Source of the DNA: Phycisphaerae bacterium | GTDB lineage: Bacteria > Planctomycetota > Phycisphaerae > Phycisphaerales > SM1A02 | NCBI GenBank assembly: GCA_002716385.1 | Contig: PBAX01000014.1 | Span: forward strand, 124,001 to 188,000 | Length of the DNA: 64,000 nt | Reading direction: 5' to 3' | Part shown: one piece after another, positions 26,747 to 34,375 of the stretch | Layout of the letters: every line of letters begins with the position of its first letter | Numbering within the stretch: the stretch's first letter is position 1 | Position numbers and translations under genes: made by a program | Notes under the pieces: model-generated | The model's database searches: none | The model's input: only the letters and a program-made list of their open reading frames with translations | What the model was told of the DNA's origin: nothing

Positions 26747-28288
26747 TCAGGCCGCCGAACGCCATGTGGCGACGCCGTTGCCACCACGCCGCTTCGCCGT
26801 ATACATCGCCTGATCCGCACAGGTCACGAGCATCTCGGGCGAATCGATCTCATTGCTTGCAGGATCGAAGGTCGCGAGTCCCATGCTGGAACTCAGGATC
26901 ATGTCACCCGACATCTCATCGGATATGCCTGATTCGATCAGCAATGGCGTGGAGGCCAGTTGGGTCAGGATGTCCTCGGCGACACGACGTGCATCCTCCT
27001 CGTTGCATCCCGGGAGCAAGAGGACGAATTCATCCCCGCCGAAACGACAGACGACATCCTCTCGACGGGCACGCTCCTGCATGATCTCGGCGAGATGTCG
27101 CAGGACGGCATCACCGACGGAATGTCCATAACGATCGTTGATGGGCTTGAATCGATCCGCATCGCAGAAAAGCAGCGAGAGACATCGCCCCTTCTCGGCC
27201 ATTTCGGAAAAGAGCCTCGCGACCTCGAGATCGAATCCCGAACGGCCCAGAACACCAGTGAGTCCATCGCGATGAACCTGCTCGCTGAGATCCTGATTCT
27301 TCTGCTGAAGATCCCGGGCATGACGCCCCATGTCGATCTGATGCTGGAAGAGTTGGGATTCCGCGTTGGCGAGAAGACGTTGTGCGGGAACCGCCTGATC
27401 AAGATTGAAGAAGGCGGATACCTCGGAGGATTCCTCACGGGTCGAGGCCAATGCCTGTTCAGCCTGACGGCCATCGAGCCCGAACCATTCACGGGCATAC
27501 CGGCGGTAATCGCTGATTGTCCGACGGGGAGACTGGTTGTCGAGCGCATTCGTCAGGTGCCCGGCCAGCTCCACGATTCGCGCACAATCCTGCCACGGTT
27601 CATCAACGCCTTCGGAGGCATGATGTCCTCGAATGGCTGCGATCTGCGACGGAGGAAGAGTCCATTGCTCGGCCACCGTTGCACCGATCTGGGCGTGCGT
27701 GACCTGGAAAAGATCCTGTTCAAGACGACACAGTTCACGATGATCGCCTCGCAAGGCCTCGATAGCCTCAACGTACTGGCGACCATACCGGTGGTAGAGC
27801 GCAATCATCCCGAAGTCCTGCATGAGTCCCGCGAAGAAGGCTTCCTCCGGATCCCATATGCCTGTGATCCTCGCAAGCGATCGAGCCGCAACGGCGGTGT
27901 TGATCGATCGCTTCCAATACGCGGAGTAGTCGAATCCGAGTTGATCGCGTCCCTGGGCATCGATGGTGTCCACAAGACTGAAACTCAGAACAAGCGTCTT
28001 GACCGTATTCAAACCCAGAAACACCATCGCCTGCTGCACCGTTCCGCATGGCTTGGAGAGTCCGTAGAAACTCGAGTTGACCGTTCGCAGAACCTTCGCG
28101 GCAAGTGCCTGATCCAACTGGACAGTCTCGGCGATCCTCTGCAGATCGATTTCGGCCTCGGCCGTCATCTCCAGCACTTGCGCAGCCACAGTCGGCAGCG
28201 ACGGCAATCGATGGCCAGCCAGAATCTCTTCTACTACCTGCAACTCAGGCACGTTCCCATCTCCATCTGATCTCTCGTCATGTTCCAT
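26747..28288 (-). CDS. HDOD-GGDEF signalling protein, probable diguanylate cyclase
   Basis: A 513-residue cytoplasmic protein. Residues about 18-215 form an HDOD domain (LPSLPTVAAQVLEM, then VLRTVNSSFYGL, AMVFLGLNTVKTLVLSFSLVD, FFAGLMQDFGM), and a coiled linker near 315-340 leads to a GGDEF domain. The active-site motif GGDEF is intact and is preceded five residues upstream by RRED, an RxxD inhibitory site for c-di-GMP. It therefore probably makes c-di-GMP under product inhibition. The output of the HDOD domain is unknown. HDOD plus GGDEF is seen in other bacteria but is not common. It is followed by about 130 bases without a gene before recO, which ends upstream on the same strand. Confidence 0.92.
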   Translation of the reverse strand: MEHDERSDGDGNVPELQVVEEILAGHRLPSLPTVAAQVLEMTAEAEIDLQRIAETVQLDQALAAKVLRTVNSSFYGLSKPCGTVQQAMVFLGLNTVKTLVLSFSLVDTIDAQGRDQLGFDYSAYWKRSINTAVAARSLARITGIWDPEEAFFAGLMQDFGMIALYHRYGRQYVEAIEALRGDHRELCRLEQDLFQVTHAQIGATVAEQWTLPPSQIAAIRGHHASEGVDEPWQDCARIVELAGHLTNALDNQSPRRTISDYRRYAREWFGLDGRQAEQALASTREESSEVSAFFNLDQAVPAQRLLANAESQLFQHQIDMGRHARDLQQKNQDLSEQVHRDGLTGVLGRSGFDLEVARLFSEMAEKGRCLSLLFCDADRFKPINDRYGHSVGDAVLRHLAEIMQERARREDVVCRFGGDEFVLLLPGCNEEDARRVAEDILTQLASTPLLIESGISDEMSGDMILSSSMGLATFDPASNEIDSPEMLVTCADQAMYTAKRRGGNGVATWRSAA

Positions 28289-28417
28289 ACGTATCCCTGT
28301 GACGGGACCTGACGGCTATCGGTCGACGGTTATCGTGGATCCAGTCGTATCACTGAACCTCGTGAAGGCGGGTCACTTTCATGTTTGACAATGGTCTGGA
28401 GCCGACTCTTCTCGGAC

Positions 28418-29164
28418 TCAGGCTGTTCCAAGTTCCTGAAAAGCCCACTGCATCGCATCGGGCGCCTCGCCAAGCAGGGTGCGAAAACAGACCGCCAGCA
28501 GACGGTTCGCTCTCGGCACTCCCTCGACGTCGGCTGCCGCAGCGATGAAGTCCTCGCGTGCGATGTTCCTGAGAAGCTCGATGGTGCTTCGACGAACCTT
28601 GACCGCATCACCCTCCTGAGTCGATTCGATCACGCCACCCTGGATCGGACTGAATCGAATGACATCGGCATCCTCATCGAGCGGCTCGCCGGTACCGGCA
28701 TCACGATTCAGTTCTGGACGATATCCACAGGAGTCCAGAAGTCTCCATTGAAAGATGAGCGTCTCGATTCCGATGCGAGTCGGTTCGGTACAGGCCTTCA
28801 AGGCTGAATCAAGCGCCATGAAGACCTCTGGATGCGGATCCTGCTCCTTGAGCATTCGATGGGTCAGATCGATCATGTAGATCCCCGCTCTGTTGGCGAC
28901 CAGATGCTGGCGAGCAGCCCAGTACACCTCGCTCAGATGCCACTCGGTGATTGTCATGAGATCTTTCCCAGGCTTGATGATCAAGGAGATCTGGCCTCTG
29001 GTGAGAAGATCGAAACCCCCGGAGAAACGTCCTTCAGACCGCTTTGAGCCCTTGGCCAGACCACGCAGCAACCCATGCTCGAGGGTAAGCAGGCTGACCG
29101 TCTGGGAAGTCTCTGAGAAATCCCATCGGCGAAGGCAGATCGCGTTGTCGGTGATTCTGGGCAC
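28418..29164 (-). CDS. recO: DNA repair protein RecO
   Basis: RecO anneals complementary single strands and helps load RecA with RecR. The 248-residue product begins with the OB-fold (AICLRRWDFSETSQTVSLLTLEHGLLRGLAKGSKR) and a following strand segment (FDLLTRGQISLIIKPGKDL), then helical parts. The zinc-finger cysteines seen in many RecO proteins are mostly absent: one Cys (LLDSCGYRPEL) remains and the later pair is gone. The start is GTG. It is divergent from parA, with about 80 bases between the two starts. Confidence 0.9.
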   Translation of the reverse strand: MPRITDNAICLRRWDFSETSQTVSLLTLEHGLLRGLAKGSKRSEGRFSGGFDLLTRGQISLIIKPGKDLMTITEWHLSEVYWAARQHLVANRAGIYMIDLTHRMLKEQDPHPEVFMALDSALKACTEPTRIGIETLIFQWRLLDSCGYRPELNRDAGTGEPLDEDADVIRFSPIQGGVIESTQEGDAVKVRRSTIELLRNIAREDFIAAAADVEGVPRANRLLAVCFRTLLGEAPDAMQWAFQELGTA

Positions 29165-29247
29165 TGTCAGGATGCTAACAAGCCAAACGAGTTATGCCGA
29201 AACGAGGTCCCCTTTCCCTGATGTACCGATATAGTAGGAGTATGGTC

Positions 29248-30189
29248 ATGGACGCAGGGAGGCGCGAGCCGCGGATAGTCGCGGTGATCAATCAGAAAGG
29301 CGGCGTGGGTAAGACGACCTCCGCCGTGAATCTCGGTGCCGCGCTGGCTCAGGCCGGTCAACGCGTGCTGATGATCGATCTGGATCCGCAGGCTCACATG
29401 AGTCTCCATCTGGGCGTCGATCCCGATTCAATCGAGCATTCCGTCTACGACCTTCTGGTCGAGGATGGTGGTGATCCAGCCAGAACGATCACCAGGGTCG
29501 ATGACAATCTCGATGCCATCGCGGCCGAAACCGATCTGGCTGCCGCTGAATCCGAACTGGCTTCGAATCCCGATCGCAACGAACTGCTTCGAAATCGCCT
29601 GAGCACGGTCCTACCCAAGTATGACGTGGTGGTGATCGACTGCCCTCCAAGCCTTGGTGTGCTGACGTTGAATGCACTGGTCATGGCCACCGAGGTATTC
29701 GTCCCGATGCAGGCGCACTTCCTTGCACTGCAGGGTGTCGGCAAGCTGCTGGAGACCATCGGTCTTGTCTGCAACTCGGTGAATCCCGGTCTTCAGGTGA
29801 CAGGCATCATTCTCTGCATGCATGAGAGACAGACCATGCTGGCTCGTGAAGTGGTCTCCGATCTGGAAGGTTTCATCGAGTCGTCACGGGATCAGGACGT
29901 CCCTTGGCGTGCCTGTCGTGTCCTCCAGCCACCCATTCGACGGAATATCAAGCTTGCAGAAGCACCGAGCTTTGGACAGACGATCTTCCAGTACGAACCT
30001 GGATGTCATGGGGCCAACGACTATCGTCAGCTCGCTGATGACGTACTCTCGGGATGGAATCCATCGGACACCGAGTCCAGCACCGGATCCGAGTCGATCA
30101 CAACTGAAATCAAGGAAGCCCCGTGCGTCGTGACGCCGACCGAAACCGCGACGACGGATCCTGATCGTGACCGAGTTGAGTCAGCCTGA
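29248..30189 (+). CDS. parA: Chromosome partitioning ATPase ParA/Soj
   Basis: ParA is a DNA-binding ATPase that, with ParB, segregates origins. The deviant Walker A INQKGGVGKTTSAVNLG, Walker A' (VLMIDLDPQAH) and Walker B (VVVIDCPPSLG) are intact. I chose the ATG at 29248, seven bases after TAGGAG, giving 313 residues; the upstream ATG at 29194 lacks a ribosome-binding site. After the standard fold (ending near residue 265) an acidic, Ser/Thr-rich tail of about 50 residues follows, longer than usual. parB is about 12 kb away on the opposite strand; the next gene, a MurJ fusion, overlaps parA by 23 bases. Confidence 0.96.
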   Translation: MDAGRREPRIVAVINQKGGVGKTTSAVNLGAALAQAGQRVLMIDLDPQAHMSLHLGVDPDSIEHSVYDLLVEDGGDPARTITRVDDNLDAIAAETDLAAAESELASNPDRNELLRNRLSTVLPKYDVVVIDCPPSLGVLTLNALVMATEVFVPMQAHFLALQGVGKLLETIGLVCNSVNPGLQVTGIILCMHERQTMLAREVVSDLEGFIESSRDQDVPWRACRVLQPPIRRNIKLAEAPSFGQTIFQYEPGCHGANDYRQLADDVLSGWNPSDTESSTGSESITTEIKEAPCVVTPTETATTDPDRDRVESA

Positions 30190-32866
30190 GTTGAATCTTC
30201 CTGCTCGCAGGGCGCTCCCCTGGCGATGCCTCTTTCTGGGGTATCTCGTGCTGCTGACGATCGGCACCCATCTGCCGAATCCGGAGCTGGGCCCGCCGGG
30301 CGGCCCCGTACTCCCCGACAAACTGTTCCATCTCTTCGCCTTCATGGGTCTCACGCTTCTGCTTTGGCGGAGCAGACTTCTTCCGTTGACCTGGCTGGTA
30401 CCGACCGTAATCGCCATCTGGGTTCCAATCGATGAATGGACACAGGGTCTCACCAGCCCCAGCCGTACTGTGGCGATGTCCGACTTGATCGCCGGATGGA
30501 TGGGTGTGGTGATGGCCGGCTGCACGATTCTGGCGCTATCCCCGATCGGCCCGAATCCCTACAGAGCCGGGCGAAGAAGATTCCTCTATCTGCTCGATCG
30601 GTCCATCATGGACATCCGCAAGTCATGGCTCATGATCGCCTCGCCATTTCTGGTTGTGTTTCTTGGATTCTTTGTCCCATGGATGATCTGCGTCGGCCTC
30701 GACTACGACTGCTGGATCACCGATCACTCCGACATCTTCTTCATTCTGATCATGATCGCCACCGCGGGCATCAGTGCTTGGCTGCTTTCGATACGGTTGC
30801 GGACAGTCGGCGGAAATCTGCTTGAAGACAAGCCATGCTTCGAATGCGGAACCTCGCTTTGCATCGATGACGAGATCAATGGCGACATCACGTGTCCATC
30901 CTGTTCAACGGTGGCCAATGGAACGCAGTGGCAGGCCTTGCGGGTACCTCAGACCAAACGTCCAGCGATGAGCATCCTGTCCGTGTTGGCGTTTGGAATC
31001 CTGATGGCAATCATCACCGCGATTGTGCTCATCGAGTTGATGAGCGGATTCATCCAAGAAAGCAGTCCGGAATGGGATGGCATGCTCGCCGTGATGATCG
31101 TGGGAAGCGTGATCTTCTCCATCTGCATCGCCTGGCTGCTGCGAGGCTTCCAGTCGGGAAGAATCGTCGAACGTCTCGGGTGGGCGTGCGCAAACTGCGG
31201 GCACGACCTCCGCGCAACGGCAGTCGATTCCGGCATCCGGACATGCAATGAATGTGGCGCACTCTCACAGAACTGGGCTCGAGCACATGTCGGAAGCCCG
31301 AGAGGCTTCGAGCAGAATGCACGGACCGTGATGTCCATGACGGCATTGAGTCGACTCACCGGACTTGGCAGAGAGGCTGTCCTGAGCCGTTTCTTCGGAA
31401 CTGATGCGATTCTGAGTACCTACTTCTTCGCGTTCATGATTCCCAATCTGTTTCGTCGGCTCTTTGGAGAAGGCGCATTGGCTGCCGCCTTTCTTCCAAA
31501 CTATGAGAAGTTGACACGAGAAGATCCGCAGATGGCGGGAAAGCTAGCCACAGCGACCCTGGGCGTGGTGGCGATCGGACTCGGCCTCTTCGTACTCATC
31601 GCCGAGCTCGTTCTTCTGGGTATTTCCTTCTTCGTTGGTGATGGAAACACCGCCATCTACCTCGTGATGATCATGCTTCCGTACGCCCCATTGGTATGTC
31701 TGGTGGCGATTCTGGGCGCCATGCTCCAGGTGCATGGTCGCTTCGGTCCAACATCTGCCGCACCGATCATCCTAAACATGTTCATCACGATCGCGGCTGT
31801 GGTTGGGTTCGGTCTCATGGAAAAGATGTCTACCAACCAGTTTCTGGTCGTCTGTCTCATGAGTTTCGCCGTCGTCATTGCCGGACTCGTGCAACTCATC
31901 TGGTCGTGGGCCGCACTCAGGCCACATGCGAGTCTCCCACTCCGAATCGCTGGCGTCCGGTCACATGTGACCGACATGTTTCGACGAGCCGGTCCGATGA
32001 TTCTGGGACTGGGCGTCCTGCAGGTGAACACGCTTATCGATGGCCTGATCGCCAGCTATCGAAACTACATGGGGACATCGAATTTCCTCGGATACACCTG
32101 GCCGCTCGATGAAAGCGCCATGGCCGTACTCACATTCGCACAGCGGTTGTACCAGTTCCCGCTGGGCGTCTTCGGCATCGCTGTCGCCACCGCCATCTAT
32201 CCGATGCTCGCCAAGCTCGCGGATGACAAGCCCGCGTTCACCGACATTGTCCATCGCGGTCTTCGCCTGGTCTTCTTCATCGGTCTCCCGGCCAGCCTTG
32301 GCCTGATCGTGGTGGCCAGACCCCTTACAGGATCCCTTCTTCAGGGGGCCGCCTTCGACAATGCCGATACGAACCGAGTGGCCTTCGTCCTACTGGGGTA
32401 TGCCTCATGTGTCTGGGCCTACTCGATGATTCAGGTGATCACACGAGCTTTCTATGCCAGAAACGACACCGTCACACCGGTGAAGATCGCGCTCTACGTC
32501 GTGGGATTGAATCTCGTCCTCAACCTCGTTCTGATCTGGACGCCGTTGAAGGAAGCCGGGCTCGCCTGGTCAACCGCCATCTGCGCAACGCTTCAGGTCA
32601 TGCTTCTGCTGTGGCATCTTCGTCGTCACGTCGATTCCCCGATTGGAGTCGCCACACTGCCGTCCATGCTCAAGACCTGCATTCTGTCCATCGTGATGAT
32701 CGTGGTTCTTGGTGCCCTGATGTTGACACTGCCCTCCGGCAAGTCATGGCTGCAACAGGTGCAGTCTCTGGCCGTTCTGGTGGCTGCCGGCTCGATCATC
32801 TTTGCCGGTGGTGCCGCCATGCTTCGAATGCCTGAACTGAAGTGGGCGGTCGGCGGACGCACCTGA
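30167..32866 (+). CDS. murJ: VanZ-like / double zinc-ribbon / MurJ lipid II flippase fusion
   Basis: A single open frame of 899 residues starting with GTG inside the end of parA. Residues about 20-125 resemble VanZ (LPDKLFHLFAFMGLTLLLW, then VPIDEWTQ, then DLIAGWMG). Two zinc-ribbon motifs follow: C224/C227 with C243/C246, and C341/C344 with C360/C363 (CANCGHDLRA...RTCNECG), separated by membrane segments. From about residue 385 to the end the protein is MurJ: SRLTGLGREAVLSRFFG, FFAFMIPNLFRRLFGEGALAAAFLPNY, and a series of transmembrane helices. MurJ flips lipid II across the inner membrane for peptidoglycan synthesis. An internal start near residues 389-391 would give plain MurJ. No frameshift or stop divides it. 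Confidence 0.88.
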   Translation: MTELSQPELNLPARRALPWRCLFLGYLVLLTIGTHLPNPELGPPGGPVLPDKLFHLFAFMGLTLLLWRSRLLPLTWLVPTVIAIWVPIDEWTQGLTSPSRTVAMSDLIAGWMGVVMAGCTILALSPIGPNPYRAGRRRFLYLLDRSIMDIRKSWLMIASPFLVVFLGFFVPWMICVGLDYDCWITDHSDIFFILIMIATAGISAWLLSIRLRTVGGNLLEDKPCFECGTSLCIDDEINGDITCPSCSTVANGTQWQALRVPQTKRPAMSILSVLAFGILMAIITAIVLIELMSGFIQESSPEWDGMLAVMIVGSVIFSICIAWLLRGFQSGRIVERLGWACANCGHDLRATAVDSGIRTCNECGALSQNWARAHVGSPRGFEQNARTVMSMTALSRLTGLGREAVLSRFFGTDAILSTYFFAFMIPNLFRRLFGEGALAAAFLPNYEKLTREDPQMAGKLATATLGVVAIGLGLFVLIAELVLLGISFFVGDGNTAIYLVMIMLPYAPLVCLVAILGAMLQVHGRFGPTSAAPIILNMFITIAAVVGFGLMEKMSTNQFLVVCLMSFAVVIAGLVQLIWSWAALRPHASLPLRIAGVRSHVTDMFRRAGPMILGLGVLQVNTLIDGLIASYRNYMGTSNFLGYTWPLDESAMAVLTFAQRLYQFPLGVFGIAVATAIYPMLAKLADDKPAFTDIVHRGLRLVFFIGLPASLGLIVVARPLTGSLLQGAAFDNADTNRVAFVLLGYASCVWAYSMIQVITRAFYARNDTVTPVKIALYVVGLNLVLNLVLIWTPLKEAGLAWSTAICATLQVMLLLWHLRRHVDSPIGVATLPSMLKTCILSIVMIVVLGALMLTLPSGKSWLQQVQSLAVLVAAGSIIFAGGAAMLRMPELKWAVGGRT

Positions 32867-32870
32867 TCGA

Positions 32871-34175
32871 TCAGGATTCGATGGTCCACTCGTGACCATT
32901 GCGGAGAACCGGTCGATACAGCGTGTCTCGTTCCTTGGGAACGAATCCAGCTTCACGAATGGCCCGCTGCAGATCCTTGACGGTCGTTTCCTGGTGTGTT
33001 CCCGCGCCTTCGACCTTGGTTATGTCGTACCAGACGACCGTGCCATCGATGTCGTTGGCTCCGTTCTGCAGCATGAACTGCGCCATATCGAGCGTATGCA
33101 TGATCCAGAAGGCCTTCATGTGCGGGATGTTGTCCAGCATCAGACGCATGACGGCGATCATTCGCAGATTCTCGAGTCCTATGGGACCGGGAAGATGCTG
33201 CAGTTCGCTGTTGTCGGGAATGAAGGGAAGTGGAACGATGGTCTGGAACCAGCCCATCCGGGTCTGACCCGGCTGTGGCAGGCGGCCGTTCGGATACTGC
33301 TCCGAAGGCCCCGTGAGAACGATGGCATCCTCCGTGTTCTCCTCCGAATCACGCTGACTGGCGATTCCTCGATCGGCGGCCCAGTCGGCCAACGCACGAT
33401 CCTGCTGTCTTCGAAGCTGGATCATGTGACCGACGCGTTCCTCCATTCGTTCAACATGCCCATAAAGCATCGTGGCGTTTGTATTCAAGCCAAGTTCATG
33501 GGCCGCCCTGTGAACATCCAACCAAACATCACCGCGAATCTTGCCCTTGAACGCCTCGTCATGAACACGATCGTCGAAGACCTCCGCACCGCCACCGGGC
33601 AGGGAACCCAGACCGGCATCCTTGAGATCGCCGAGAACCGCCTTGATGCCCTCGTATCCGTCCCGGCCACGTTTGGAGATGCGAGCCAGATGGACGATCT
33701 CAACTGCGGTGAACGCCTTGATGTGGAGTGTCGGCGCCACTTCATGAATGGCACGCATCATGTCTGTGTAGTACTCGAATGGAAGCCACGGATGCAATCC
33801 GCCGACGATGTGGACTTCCGTAGCCCCAGCTTCAATGGCCGCTGCCGCTTCACGGCGAATGTCGTCCAATGAATATTCATAGGCACCATCCTGATCACGC
33901 TTTCGATGGAACGCGCAGAAGGAGCAGGACAAGGCGCAGATATTCGAATAGTTGATGTGCTTGTTGACGTTGTACCAGGCGAGTTCGCCATGCATTCGCC
34001 GTCGGACCCGATCGGCGAGACTGCAGACGGTCCAGGCATCCGGTGTCCGCATGAGCGTCAATCCATCCTCCACGGACAGACGAATACCCGATTCGACTTT
34101 CCTTCGAATGGCATCGAGCGGCGGATCGATCGATCCGTCCGGGGCTGGGGATCGGGATGTCTGTAGAGAGGTCAT
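32871..34175 (-). CDS. mqnE: Aminofutalosine synthase MqnE (radical SAM)
   Basis: Radical SAM enzyme of the futalosine route to menaquinone; it joins 3-(1-carboxyvinyloxy)benzoate with an adenosyl radical to form aminofutalosine. The 434 residues carry the CxxxCxxC cluster motif at C80, C84 and C87 (NICALSCSFCAF), then EVHIVGGLHPWLPFEYY, KAFTAVEIVHLARIS, LGSLPGGGAEVF, NTNATMLYGHVE and DIDGTVVWYDITK, all MqnE-like. A segment of roughly 45 residues after QLRRQQD is longer than in typical MqnE. MqnC or other MQN genes are not in the window. The gene converges with the MurJ fusion (four-base gap). Confidence 0.92.
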   Translation of the reverse strand: MTSLQTSRSPAPDGSIDPPLDAIRRKVESGIRLSVEDGLTLMRTPDAWTVCSLADRVRRRMHGELAWYNVNKHINYSNICALSCSFCAFHRKRDQDGAYEYSLDDIRREAAAAIEAGATEVHIVGGLHPWLPFEYYTDMMRAIHEVAPTLHIKAFTAVEIVHLARISKRGRDGYEGIKAVLGDLKDAGLGSLPGGGAEVFDDRVHDEAFKGKIRGDVWLDVHRAAHELGLNTNATMLYGHVERMEERVGHMIQLRRQQDRALADWAADRGIASQRDSEENTEDAIVLTGPSEQYPNGRLPQPGQTRMGWFQTIVPLPFIPDNSELQHLPGPIGLENLRMIAVMRLMLDNIPHMKAFWIMHTLDMAQFMLQNGANDIDGTVVWYDITKVEGAGTHQETTVKDLQRAIREAGFVPKERDTLYRPVLRNGHEWTIES

Positions 34176-34375
34176 GGCAATCTAACCATGGTACGCCATC
34201 ATCCTGCTTGAGCGTAATTTCCCCTCGCCGCTGGAACATTCCGGACAGTACTACCCCGGAATTCGATGGAATCCGTCCTGATCTTCAGAAACCGAAGAAT
34301 CCGGACGATGTGTTCATGAGTGAGAGAATTCAAGGCGCCCGGCGCCGCCCCGCCCGATTGGGAAAGGGAGGAATG

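Noticed and set aside
26960-28270. 436-residue plus-strand open frame
   Set aside because: It is antisense to the HDOD-GGDEF gene and shows no recognisable motifs.
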